Origin: Actinobacteria bacterium IMCC26207
GTDB lineage: Bacteria > Actinomycetota > Acidimicrobiia > Acidimicrobiales > Microtrichaceae
Length of the DNA stretch: 64,000 nucleotides
Assembly: GCA_001025035.1 (NCBI GenBank)
Contig: LCZK01000007.1
Coordinates: 62,001 to 126,000 of the forward strand
Direction: 5' to 3'
Of this stretch, positions 34,063 to 42,878 are shown piece by piece; position 1 is the first letter of the stretch, and each line of letters starts with the position of its first letter. The notes below the pieces were generated by a model. It searched no databases. It was not told the origin of the DNA and saw only the letters and a program-made list of their open reading frames with translations. Made by a program: the position numbers and the translations under genes.

Positions 34063-35798
34063 TGCACGGTGCCGTAGATGGGGTCGACGCCGACGCGATC
34101 ATTATCGGGTCTGGCCCTGGCGGGGCCGCTGTTGCGCACGCGCTCACACAAGCGGGTTGGTCAGTGATCTTGTTAGAAAAGGGGCAGAATCACCTGTTAT
34201 CTCTGCAGGCTCCCTTTGCGCCACTCGGCCACTTCTCGAATGACGAGATCAAGTTCACGCAACGGCATTTTTTGGGGCCTGATCCGCTTCTCGAACCCAG
34301 GACATTCAGGCGCTCATCTGAAGACGGCGACCACCTCCTCACTGGAGAGGTCAACAACTTGCCCTCGACCCTGGGCGGAGGGGGCGTGCACGCTGATGGC
34401 AAGTTGTCAAGATTTAGAGAGATCGACTTCCAGCTTCGTAGCGAGCTAGGCCCGGTCGAGGGTGCCGACATCGCTGACTGGCCGCTGAGTTATGCAGATC
34501 TAGAGCCCTATTACGCCGAGGCTGAGAAGCTCGTCGGTGTTGCGGGCGAAGAGACGAACCCCTTCGCCGCATGGAGGTCTGGGCCGTTCCCCATGCCACC
34601 CGGGGCAGATATGTTCGGTGCACAAATGTCATCGGCCGCTGCTGAGCGCGCCGGGCTTCACCCGTACCGAGCACCAACAGGCGTGAACTCGGTTGAGTAC
34701 CAAGGACGCCCCGCTTGCAACAACTGTGGATTCTGCGCCTTTTATGGTTGCCCGATTGAAGCCAAAGGCGACCCCGTGAGCATGCTGCGCGCGGCGCTAG
34801 CCACTGGCCGCTGTCAGATCATTCCTTTGGCCTACGCAACCGAGATCACCACTGATCCGGCGAAAAATAGGGCCACCGGTGTTCGGTACTTGGACTTGTC
34901 AGTCGCGCCCAACACCCAGGGAGAAGCACCGGTTCGGGAGCTTCGCGCACATCACCTGGTGCTAGCGGGTGGCGCATTCGAAACCCCGCGGCTACTTCTT
35001 CGGAATGAGCTCGGAAATTCCTCGGGTCGAGTTGGCCGACACCTGATGTTTCATTTTCAAACTCTGGTAGTTGGTGCATTTCGGGAGCGCCTCTGGGGTG
35101 CGAGCCGTGGGCGATCGGTTACGCATCTGCACGACGATCACATTGATGGAGACCAAGCTTCTCGTGCTGCAGCGCAAGCGGCTGGCCTGCCATGGATCCG
35201 GGGCGGGATTGTTGAACATGGCAGCTCAACAGGCCCCGTCAACGAAGCACTTCTACAAGGCGCTGGCGCTCATCATCCACTTGCCATGCGCAACTCGGAA
35301 CTACGCGAACGCCTCTGGGTGTTCACGATGCAGGGAGAGGACCTGTCGCAGCAAACCAACCGCGTCGATCTTGATCCGACAGTCCGCGACGCATGGGGAT
35401 TACCTGCCGGCCGCGTGACCTATCAGCCACATCAACACGAGCTCGTAACTTCGAATCATGTGGCACCCATTCTGGAAGGTGTTCTGCGTGATGCGGGGGC
35501 AGTCTGGACTGCAGCAAGCACCTCACCCCCCGTTGGCGACCATGCAGGAACATCCCCATTGGGACTTGCACCTGCGACTTACCACATCATGGGTACGGCA
35601 AAAATGGGCTTCGATCCACTCAACTCTGTTGTTGATCCGACCGGTCGACTCTGGGATCTTCCCAACGTGATCATCGCTGACAGTTCGGTGTTTCCGACCT
35701 CTGCGGGCTACGGACCAACCTTGACTCTGGTGGCACTGGCCACTCGGGCGGCACGGCTCCTGACCGGCAATCCGCTCGCACAATCACAACCCACCTAG
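34059..35798 (+). CDS. GMC family FAD-dependent oxidoreductase with Cys cluster
   Basis: 579-residue flavoprotein. The FAD-binding motif is AIIIGSGPGGAAVAHALTQAGW (about 13-34). A Cys-rich segment CNNCGFCAFYGC near residue 225 matches the iron-sulfur motif of gluconate/fructose dehydrogenase large subunits. The C-terminal YHIMGTAKMG (active-site His) and ADSSVFPTSAGYGPTLT close the GMC fold. ATG 34059 (ATGATG) overlaps the small subunit stop; an extension to 33990 would overlap too far. Substrate is probably a secondary alcohol or sterol-like hydroxyl, by family analogy only. The gene ends one base before a convergent acyl-CoA dehydrogenase stop. Confidence 0.9.
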   Translation: MMHGAVDGVDADAIIIGSGPGGAAVAHALTQAGWSVILLEKGQNHLLSLQAPFAPLGHFSNDEIKFTQRHFLGPDPLLEPRTFRRSSEDGDHLLTGEVNNLPSTLGGGGVHADGKLSRFREIDFQLRSELGPVEGADIADWPLSYADLEPYYAEAEKLVGVAGEETNPFAAWRSGPFPMPPGADMFGAQMSSAAAERAGLHPYRAPTGVNSVEYQGRPACNNCGFCAFYGCPIEAKGDPVSMLRAALATGRCQIIPLAYATEITTDPAKNRATGVRYLDLSVAPNTQGEAPVRELRAHHLVLAGGAFETPRLLLRNELGNSSGRVGRHLMFHFQTLVVGAFRERLWGASRGRSVTHLHDDHIDGDQASRAAAQAAGLPWIRGGIVEHGSSTGPVNEALLQGAGAHHPLAMRNSELRERLWVFTMQGEDLSQQTNRVDLDPTVRDAWGLPAGRVTYQPHQHELVTSNHVAPILEGVLRDAGAVWTAASTSPPVGDHAGTSPLGLAPATYHIMGTAKMGFDPLNSVVDPTGRLWDLPNVIIADSSVFPTSAGYGPTLTLVALATRAARLLTGNPLAQSQPT

Positions 35799-35799
35799 G

Positions 35800-36951
35800 T
35801 CAAGAACGTGGCAGGCCCAGTATGCGGTCACCAATAATCGTTTTTTGAATCTCCGAGGTTCCGCCAGCAATCGAGGCCGCCATCGACCACAGGTACTGCC
35901 GCTGCCATGGACCGGCCAGCGGACTGGCATCAGCTAGAACATCAAGAGCAGCCGCAGACATCTGTTGAGTCATCTCGGTCCAAGCAAGCTTGATGTAACT
36001 CGATTCGGGCCCTGGCTCCTCTCCATGAGAGAGCCGAGTCAACGTGCGCCAATTGTGAAGCTTGAGCAACCGAAGTTGTATAAACGCAGTTGCTAACTGC
36101 TCACTGACCTCAGGGTCTTCCAGCGTTCCCGAGTCTGCGGCCAAACGGTATAACTCGTCCAAGAAAACCTCGTGCACTACCTGTTCTTTGAACGGAAAGT
36201 TCGTGCCACGCTCATGCGCAAGAGTCGTGTTCGCAACGGCCCAGCCGGCATCGAGCTCGCCAACTAGGTGATCAGCGGGCACGAATACCTGATCCAGAAA
36301 GACTTCGTTGAATTCGGCCTCCCCCGTGATCTGCACCAGCGGTCGGATTTCGATGCCTGGGGAGTCCATGTCAATGACGAGATAGGAAATCCCCCGATGC
36401 TTCGGAGCCTCTGCATTCGTCCGAGCCAAACAAATTCCCCAGCGTGCATATTGGGCATAGCTCGTCCAGACTTTTTGCCCCGTAACCAGCCAACCAGATC
36501 GCCCATCAGGCAAGGTTGTCGGCTCTGCGATAGTTCGAAGCGAAGCCAAATCGGAACCCGCATCAGGCTCACTAAACAACTGACACCAGATCTCGGAAGC
36601 ATCCAAAATGCTGGGAAGCCACCGAGTTCGCTGCTCCTGCGTGCCATGAGCCAACAGGGTGGGACCAGCCAGGTTCAGACCCACGCGATTGACGAGTTGC
36701 GGAGCTCCGGAGCGGGCATATTCCATGTTGAACAGAGCCACTTGCACTGGTGTGGCATCGCGCCCGCCCACAGCCGTTGGCCAGGTGATCCCGACCCAAT
36801 TTGTGGACGCCAATCTTGCCTGCCAGACGCGTCCCCACTCAATCTCGGCATCAAGGTCTGGAAATTTCGGGGGGAGTTGCACATTCGCGGCCAGAAACTC
36901 TCGGGCTTCAGAAGCAAAGGCAAGTTCAGACTCGGTAAATGACAGGTCCAT
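35800..36951 (-). CDS. Acyl-CoA dehydrogenase
   Basis: 383-residue acyl-CoA dehydrogenase. The N-terminal helix MDLSFTESELAFASEAREFL, the FAD segment WCQLFSEPDAGSDLASLRT, GQKVWTSYAQYARWG and C-terminal AGGTSEIQKTIIGDRILGLPR give the complete fold. It starts nine bases after the stop of the AMP-ligase gene, so the two are cotranscribed from operator site 6: activation, then the first oxidation. It is one of five acyl-CoA dehydrogenases in the window. Confidence 0.94.
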   Translation of the reverse strand: MDLSFTESELAFASEAREFLAANVQLPPKFPDLDAEIEWGRVWQARLASTNWVGITWPTAVGGRDATPVQVALFNMEYARSGAPQLVNRVGLNLAGPTLLAHGTQEQRTRWLPSILDASEIWCQLFSEPDAGSDLASLRTIAEPTTLPDGRSGWLVTGQKVWTSYAQYARWGICLARTNAEAPKHRGISYLVIDMDSPGIEIRPLVQITGEAEFNEVFLDQVFVPADHLVGELDAGWAVANTTLAHERGTNFPFKEQVVHEVFLDELYRLAADSGTLEDPEVSEQLATAFIQLRLLKLHNWRTLTRLSHGEEPGPESSYIKLAWTEMTQQMSAAALDVLADASPLAGPWQRQYLWSMAASIAGGTSEIQKTIIGDRILGLPRS

Positions 36952-36960
36952 TTTGTGTCC

Positions 36961-38763
36961 CTAGATGTCCCAAAATCTCAGGCGACCTGCCTGTTGTAAC
37001 TCTGAGCGCAACTGTTGCTCATCGCTGCTGGTGAACTCGCGGTAGACAGCATCCCCGCGTTCACGCACCCAGAGTTGGTCGCTACCAATCTCGGACCTGC
37101 GGTACTTCTGCGTCGAGAGCTGGCGGGTGAGCACCTTGTTGGTGCCGGTGGTTGGCAAGCTTTGAGCCACCCTGACATAACGCGGTCGCCATTTGGTCAT
37201 TACCTCGGCAGAAGCATCAAGCCAGCTCGCGAATTCCGAGGGGTCAAATGTGCGACCCGGGCGCATCACCACTGCTGCCATGACCTGGTCCCCGGCGTGA
37301 ACATCAGGAACGCCATAAGCCACTGCCAGAACAAAATCGGGGTGAGTGGAAAGCGCCGATTCGATTGGGCCCGAGGGAAAATTCTCGCCATCTACACGGA
37401 TCCAATCGGAGGTCCTGCCGGCAAAGTACAAGTAGCGATCTTGGTCGAGGTAGCCCAAGTCTCCTGACCAGTACCAGCCTTGGCGCGTAGCTGCAGCAGT
37501 GGCCTCTTGGTTGTTGTAGTAGCCCTCGAATGGCCCGGCACCGGCAGTGTTGACAATCTCGCCAATGCATTCGGCCGGATTGAGCAGAGACCCAGCGGCA
37601 TCAAACTCCGCTGCCGCACAGGGCTCGCCTTGCTCAGAAATAATTGCAAGTGACTCGCCCGCAATTCCCATCGCTCCCTGACGTGGGTCTGCGTCACGGT
37701 TCACGGCAATGGCGCCTTCAGTAGATCCAAAGGCATCGATCACCTTGACCCCAAATCGCTCAGAGAACTGCTCAATGACCTGCGGCGATCCTTCGTTGCC
37801 GAAGGCAACACGCAAAGAATTGTTTGCGTCATCAGGCAACTCGGTAGTCGCAACAAGGTAGGACAGGGGCTTACCCGTGTAGTTGAAATACGTGGCTTGA
37901 TACTGACGCACATCCTCTAGCCAATGAGAAGCTGAGAACTTGCGGCGAAGGCCCACCGCACAGCCAGCCACAAGCGAGGGCATCCAGCCGACCATGAGAG
38001 CATTGGAATGGAAGAGCGGCATACAGATGTACCCAACATCAGTTGGTCCTAGCTCGAGCAAGGAAGCCAACCGATTGCCCGTGGTGAGCAACCGTCTCTG
38101 CGAACAGATCACAGCCTTGGGCGCCGATGTCGTTCCCGAGGTGAAGATCAACGCCCAAGGCGTCTCTTCCGAAGGTTCAATCCCCGCGTCGCCAGAGGGG
38201 ACCTGATTCAGCGCTGCGTCAATCTCTTCAGGCTGGCGCTCATCGATCTGAGCAGTAGCCCTCTCAGTCGAAAACCGATGCGAGATCAGCAGCTCGCACT
38301 CGTCAAGCTGTGCCGCAACTGCCTTGACTTCGGGCCAGTGCTCCGGCTCAGTAATCAGCAGATCAACATGGGTATGAACAAGGTCTCGAACCAGATGTTC
38401 TCCAACTCGGGTGTGATTCAGCCCCACGATCGTTGACCCGCTGAGCGCTGCACCACCAAGAGCAAAAAGGTAATCAGGTGTGTTGTCGAGCAGGAGCCCC
38501 ACGTGTAGGGGCCGGTCATCGTTACCGTCAGATCGCGACTGCCGACGGCTCAAGAACAGCTGCGCCCAGCGCTGCGACTCGGCCACGTACTCACCGTGAG
38601 TCCAGGTCTGAGCTGCCCAGTGGATTGCTGGCCTGGCTGCGATGACAGGGTCAGAAGCGTTCGCCCTGAGCAGTTCAGCAGCATTGGGGGCTGGAAGATT
38701 TGCCTGGCCCGGAGCTGGAACTGTGATGCCCAGAGCTAGAGCTGTGACGATTGAGTCCTGCAC
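36961..38763 (-). CDS. AMP-forming acyl-CoA synthetase (FadD17-like length)
   Basis: 600-residue ANL ligase. ATP loop FTSGTTSAPKAVICSQ (about 190-205), FGSTEGAIAVN, SGDLGYLDQDRYLYFAGR, RVDGENFPSG and the late GTNKVLTRQL (A10 Lys region) are in order. GTG 38763 is preferred because it lies seven bases after a TAGAGT -10 box that abuts operator site 6, the same leaderless layout as at other sites. GTG 38772 is also in frame but would fall inside that -10 box. It is divergent from a TetR gene and cotranscribed with an acyl-CoA dehydrogenase. Confidence 0.9.
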   Translation of the reverse strand: MQDSIVTALALGITVPAPGQANLPAPNAAELLRANASDPVIAARPAIHWAAQTWTHGEYVAESQRWAQLFLSRRQSRSDGNDDRPLHVGLLLDNTPDYLFALGGAALSGSTIVGLNHTRVGEHLVRDLVHTHVDLLITEPEHWPEVKAVAAQLDECELLISHRFSTERATAQIDERQPEEIDAALNQVPSGDAGIEPSEETPWALIFTSGTTSAPKAVICSQRRLLTTGNRLASLLELGPTDVGYICMPLFHSNALMVGWMPSLVAGCAVGLRRKFSASHWLEDVRQYQATYFNYTGKPLSYLVATTELPDDANNSLRVAFGNEGSPQVIEQFSERFGVKVIDAFGSTEGAIAVNRDADPRQGAMGIAGESLAIISEQGEPCAAAEFDAAGSLLNPAECIGEIVNTAGAGPFEGYYNNQEATAAATRQGWYWSGDLGYLDQDRYLYFAGRTSDWIRVDGENFPSGPIESALSTHPDFVLAVAYGVPDVHAGDQVMAAVVMRPGRTFDPSEFASWLDASAEVMTKWRPRYVRVAQSLPTTGTNKVLTRQLSTQKYRRSEIGSDQLWVRERGDAVYREFTSSDEQQLRSELQQAGRLRFWDI

Positions 38764-38776
38764 GACATGCACTCTA

Positions 38777-38792
38777 CTGACACCGGCGTCAG
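38777..38792. promoter_or_regulatory. CTGAC operator, site 6 (ligase/TetR divergent promoter)
   Basis: CTGACACCGGCGTCAG between the AMP-ligase (minus) and TetR paralogue 2 (plus). Minus-strand -10 TAGAGT (38776-38771) directly follows the operator. Its position next to a tetR gene suggests autoregulation and points to that protein as a regulon repressor. Arms: CTGACA left, CTGACG right. Confidence 0.9.
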
Positions 38793-38834
38793 TGATGTAT
38801 TGGGCATTGCGTCTTCATCATCTACTCTGCCGTC

Positions 38835-39422
38835 ATGGCGACTAGTCCGAGTACCCCCACTCGCGCTCGCGGACGAGCGACGAAAGCAAAGCTGATGACC
38901 GCAGGGGTTGCAGTGTTTTCGGATAAGGGGTTTCGCGCGGCTCGCGTAGATGACATCGTCAAGCGGGCGCGGATTTCGCACGGGACCTTCTACTTGTACT
39001 TCAGTTCCAAAGATGACTTGTTTGAGCAACTCGTCGCTCAAGTGGCCGAAGAACTCAAATCGCTCACTGAGTCCCTACCAATAATCCGCCAGACCCAAGA
39101 AAGCCGAGATGGGCTCGAGCAGTGGTTGGTCTCCTTTATCGAGCTGTACTCAACGTACGGCCCCCTCATTCGCAGTTGGACCGAAGCTGAGCGTGGCGGG
39201 GTTTCCACACAAGAGGACGTACTTGGCACTGTGGCGGACGCGCTCGCCCTAAAAGTCAAGATTCGCAAGCGCAAAGACTTTGATCCGCGGATAGCCTCGC
39301 TGGCATTGCTTGCCATGGTGGAGCGTGTGAACTACTTCTCTGTCACGGGTCAAGTGGATGAAGAGGCCGAGAATCTTTCTCGCACCTTGGCAGACATCAT
39401 GCTGGATGCATTTTTCGCATAG
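38835..39422 (+). CDS. TetR/AcrR family transcriptional regulator (paralogue 2), probable regulon repressor
   Basis: 195-residue TetR protein. The HTH lies at about residues 15-60, with RAARVDDIVKRAR and recognition helix ISHGTFYLYF (47-56), followed by a ligand-binding helical domain. It is flanked on both sides by CTGAC operators (site 6 upstream, site 7 downstream of its stop), the classic layout of a self-regulating repressor. It shares the AARVDD and SHG(S/T)FYLYF segments with the TetR at 20707-21303. The inducer is probably an acyl-CoA intermediate, as for other actinobacterial TetR catabolic regulators; this is inference. Confidence 0.93.
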   Translation: MATSPSTPTRARGRATKAKLMTAGVAVFSDKGFRAARVDDIVKRARISHGTFYLYFSSKDDLFEQLVAQVAEELKSLTESLPIIRQTQESRDGLEQWLVSFIELYSTYGPLIRSWTEAERGGVSTQEDVLGTVADALALKVKIRKRKDFDPRIASLALLAMVERVNYFSVTGQVDEEAENLSRTLADIMLDAFFA

Positions 39423-39456
39423 CAGATTTCGCAAACACACCCGCATGAGGCGCTAA

Positions 39457-39472
39457 CTGACGCTAGTGTCAT
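39457..39472. promoter_or_regulatory. CTGAC operator, site 7
   Basis: CTGACGCTAGTGTCAT, with one mismatch in the last base, followed by TTTAGATAT, a possible -10. It precedes the seven-gene Liv-type transporter operon. An in-frame ATG at 39471 overlaps the operator, so translation starts at 39501. Arms: CTGACG left, ATGACA right. Confidence 0.85.
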
Positions 39473-39500
39473 GTTTAGATATCTGATACCGGGGGGTTTC

Positions 39501-40805
39501 ATGCGATCCAGAATTTTAGTCACCGCAGTTTTCGTTTCTCTGCTGGCTGCAGCCTGCAGTAATTCAACTTCGGAGGGGACGACAACCACTTCTGCTGCCA
39601 AAGGCGGGGATAGCTCCGCTACCCAAGTGGCAGTCACTGCTCCTGGGGTGACGGCGGACGAGATTCGGGTTGGGGGCGTCGCCTCGACGACCAATCCGCT
39701 CGGCGGAAAGTACGGCGAATCATTTGATGGCGTGAAAGCATATTTCGCCATGGTGAACTCGGAGGGCGGCATCTACGGCCGCGACCTCACCATGGCCTCA
39801 GAACGAGATGACCAACTCAGCAACAATGACGCCGAGGTACAAGGCCTACTCGAACAAGACAACGTCTTTGCTGCGCTTCCCATGACCACCTTGTTGTTCA
39901 CCGGTTCTGACCGACTCGTTCAGTCCGGGATTCCTACCTTTGGCTGGACGATCAACCCTGAATGGCAAGGCACCACAGAGGTACCCAAGTTGAACCTTTT
40001 TGGCCAGGCAGGGTCATACCTCTGCCTCGGCTGCGAGCAACCACAGGTTGCCTACGTAGCCAAGATCTCTGGCAGTCACAAGATCGGCATACTGGCCTAC
40101 AACGTTCCTCAGTCCTCCGAGTGTGCCGAGGGTTGGGAGAAAACCTTTGACATCTACGGCGAAGACGCCGACGCAGAAGTAGTCTTCTCGGACAAATCTC
40201 TGAGCTATGGGATTACAGATCTCTCCGTGCAAGTGTCAAAGATGAAAGATGCCGGGGTGGACATGGTGGTCACCTGCGTGGACACCAACGCAGTTGTCAC
40301 ACTGGGCAAGGAACTTAAAAAGCAAGCTGTTTCAGCGATTCAGTTTCTGCCCAACGGGTATGACCAAGCCTTCCTTGACGAGTTCGGTGACCTGTTCGAG
40401 GGTTCCTACGCCTGGACCTCTTTTGCTCCGATCGAAAGCAAACCACAGCCCAACGGCATGAAAAACTACCTGAAGTGGATGGAAGCCACGAACGGCCGAA
40501 TCAGCGAAAACAGTCTGGTGGGTTGGCTCAACGCTGATCTATTCGTGACTGGCCTACGAAAGGCTGGACCAAATTTCGATCAGCAAAAAGTGGTGTCCTC
40601 GATCAACGAAATCACCGATTACACCGCTGACGGCCTGCTGAGTTCAATCGATTGGTCAAACGAGCACAACAAGCGCGGTGAAACCGCATGTGGAGCTGTT
40701 CTGATTGTGAAGGACTCAGAGTTCGTCCCCGTCACTATTGCAAAGGGCAAACCCTTCTCCTGCTTCGCTTTGAATACAGGCGTACTCACCCCCACGGCTC
40801 AGTAA
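39501..40805 (+). CDS. Branched-chain-amino-acid-type ABC transporter substrate-binding lipoprotein
   Basis: 434-residue extracytoplasmic binding protein of the Peripla_BP_6 (LivK) type. The N-terminus MRSRILVTAVFVSLLAAACS is a lipoprotein signal with lipobox LAAAC, so it is anchored to the membrane. The mature part begins VTADEIRVGGVASTTNPLGGKYGESFDG and ends with a Cys pair. ATG 39501 follows GGGGGG. In catabolic clusters this family also imports aromatic or acyl compounds, so the ligand need not be an amino acid. First gene of the transporter operon. Confidence 0.94.
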   Translation: MRSRILVTAVFVSLLAAACSNSTSEGTTTTSAAKGGDSSATQVAVTAPGVTADEIRVGGVASTTNPLGGKYGESFDGVKAYFAMVNSEGGIYGRDLTMASERDDQLSNNDAEVQGLLEQDNVFAALPMTTLLFTGSDRLVQSGIPTFGWTINPEWQGTTEVPKLNLFGQAGSYLCLGCEQPQVAYVAKISGSHKIGILAYNVPQSSECAEGWEKTFDIYGEDADAEVVFSDKSLSYGITDLSVQVSKMKDAGVDMVVTCVDTNAVVTLGKELKKQAVSAIQFLPNGYDQAFLDEFGDLFEGSYAWTSFAPIESKPQPNGMKNYLKWMEATNGRISENSLVGWLNADLFVTGLRKAGPNFDQQKVVSSINEITDYTADGLLSSIDWSNEHNKRGETACGAVLIVKDSEFVPVTIAKGKPFSCFALNTGVLTPTAQ

Positions 40806-40811
40806 TCACTC

Positions 40812-42878
40812 GTGGTCGACCTGCTGGAGTACGCGGTCAGGGGCATCCCGACGGGGTGTGTGTTTGCCCTGCTTGCAGTTGGCTTGGTGCTGACCTACAA
40901 AACCTCTGGAGTGTTCAACCTGGCCTTTGCTGCTCAGGCCTACACCAGTGCCGCAGTCTTTTATGTGCTCAGAAAAGAGCAGGAATGGCCGTTGTTCTGG
41001 TCAGCGTTCATAGCGATTGTGATTGTGGGGCCGGCGCTAGGGCTGCTCCTGGAGCGGGTGTTATTTCGACACCTACGAGGTGCGGGATCGCTAGCCAAAA
41101 TGGTTACATCTTTGGGTCTGCTCATCGCCATCCCAGAGGTTGTCAAACTGTTCTTCGGGTCTGACGCCAAATCGAACCCTCCTCCCTTGTGGTACGTCCG
41201 CCGGACCGACGAATGGCTCTGGCCTCAAGGCAGCAAATTTGTCTTTGATGCAGGACAAGTCACAACCATCCTCTCTACGTTGGTTGTGGTTCTGGGCCTC
41301 ACCGTCTTGTTCCGGTATACCAATCTGGGACTTCGGATGCGGGCGGTAGTGGAGAGCTCGCGACTTGCAGAACTCAACGGGGTGAACGCTGAGCGGGTCT
41401 CGATGGCCTCGTGGATGCTCTCATCCATGTTGGCGGGATTGGCCGGCGTGCTCGTCGCACCTCTCTTCGCTTCGCTCAATCCAATTGATCTGTTTACGCT
41501 CCTCGTAGCCGCCCTGGCTGCAACTGTGGTTGGTGGCCTGAGTAGCATTCCGCTGACCTTTATCGGTGCCATTGGCTTGGGGATGTTGCAGGCAGTTCTT
41601 GCAGGATCGCTGCCGACAAACAGTGTCCTAGCCACCGGCCTGCGGCCAGGATTGCCATTCCTGGTGCTGTTCGCGCTGCTCATCTTTCGGCCCGGGCTTC
41701 GTTCAAATTCTGAGATGGCTGACCCACTCGCGACCGTTGACCCTCCTCTACCCGTGCCCGTTGCAGTCAGTCGCCCGCGATGGATGAGCATCTCCTCTCG
41801 CACCGTCGGGGTTGTTGCCACGATGTTTGGATTGCTTGTCTCGTGGTTTGTGCTGGATGGGTTTTGGCTTGCAATCGTGATCTCTGGAGTGGTCCTGGGC
41901 GTGATCATGCTCTCCTTGACTGTGGTCACTGGGATCGGCGGGATGTTGTCCTTGGCTCAAGCTTCACTCGCAGCGATTGGCGCATTCACCACAGCGCAAG
42001 TCGTAACAGCCACCGGCCTTCCAGTGCTCGTGGCCATGCTGATCGGGGCCGCAGTGGCCGCAGCATGTGGGGCTCTGCTCGCAATTCCTGTGGTTCGCCT
42101 TGATGGGGTCTACTTAGCCTTAGGAACCCTTGCTTTCGCCCTGATGTTCGAGAGCATTCTGGTTCCACTGTCTTGGGTGAGCGGAGGCTCGGTTCCGCTG
42201 GCAGTTCCTCGGCCAGTGATCGGACCATGGGACCTAGCCGACGACCGATACTTTCTGCTGTTTGCGGCGCTCTGCCTGACCGTGATTGCACTAGCTGTTA
42301 TTCGGGTGAGACAAGGCACAACCGGCAGATTCCTCCAAGCCATCCAAAGCTCCCCAACAGCCGCGAACTCAATCGGAATTAGCGGAGGCCGCTCCCGAAT
42401 AATCGCCTTTACGCTCGCTGCCGGAATTGCCGGATTTGGAGGAGGCCTGCTCGCATCATTCGCGGGTCGCGCGAACTACCAGGCCAGCTTCCCGTATGTA
42501 GTCGGCCTTGTCTGGGTGGCCTTGGTCATCTCAGCCGGCGCACGAAGCATCCAAGCTGCCGTGTTCTCTGGGATCATGTTCTTCCTATTGCCAGCCACGC
42601 TGAACCGAGTCTTTTCTTGGCCAGAAAACTATCTGGAAGCCCACCAGCAGGCTCCAGAGTGGATGCAGAACCTCTTGGGTCTGGTTCAACCTAATTGGGC
42701 TGTACCGGTGTCGTTCATTCTGTTTGGGATTGGTGCGTTCACTTATGCCAAACACCCTGAGGGGATTATTGAGGCGCAGACAAACTCCTCGGTTACAGCA
42801 GTATTGCTTTGGACTGAGCGCCGGAAGGCAAAAGTCGACGCAACCAGCAGCATGGATACGCCACAGGTATCTGCCTGA
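40812..42878 (+). CDS. Fused branched-chain ABC permease (LivH-LivM fusion)
   Basis: 688-residue membrane protein combining both permease subunits. Residues about 1-300 match LivH (LLEYAVRGIPTGCVFALLAVGLVLTYKTSG start, NGVNAERVSMASWMLSS EAA-like loop). About 325-640 match LivM (GIGGMLSLAQASLAAIGAF, RLDGVYLALGTLAFALMFE, NSIGISGGRSRIIAFTLAAG loop). Many hydrophobic helices are visible throughout. GTG 40812 lies six bases after the binding-protein stop; the end overlaps the ATPase gene by one base. Confidence 0.93.
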   Translation: MVDLLEYAVRGIPTGCVFALLAVGLVLTYKTSGVFNLAFAAQAYTSAAVFYVLRKEQEWPLFWSAFIAIVIVGPALGLLLERVLFRHLRGAGSLAKMVTSLGLLIAIPEVVKLFFGSDAKSNPPPLWYVRRTDEWLWPQGSKFVFDAGQVTTILSTLVVVLGLTVLFRYTNLGLRMRAVVESSRLAELNGVNAERVSMASWMLSSMLAGLAGVLVAPLFASLNPIDLFTLLVAALAATVVGGLSSIPLTFIGAIGLGMLQAVLAGSLPTNSVLATGLRPGLPFLVLFALLIFRPGLRSNSEMADPLATVDPPLPVPVAVSRPRWMSISSRTVGVVATMFGLLVSWFVLDGFWLAIVISGVVLGVIMLSLTVVTGIGGMLSLAQASLAAIGAFTTAQVVTATGLPVLVAMLIGAAVAAACGALLAIPVVRLDGVYLALGTLAFALMFESILVPLSWVSGGSVPLAVPRPVIGPWDLADDRYFLLFAALCLTVIALAVIRVRQGTTGRFLQAIQSSPTAANSIGISGGRSRIIAFTLAAGIAGFGGGLLASFAGRANYQASFPYVVGLVWVALVISAGARSIQAAVFSGIMFFLLPATLNRVFSWPENYLEAHQQAPEWMQNLLGLVQPNWAVPVSFILFGIGAFTYAKHPEGIIEAQTNSSVTAVLLWTERRKAKVDATSSMDTPQVSA

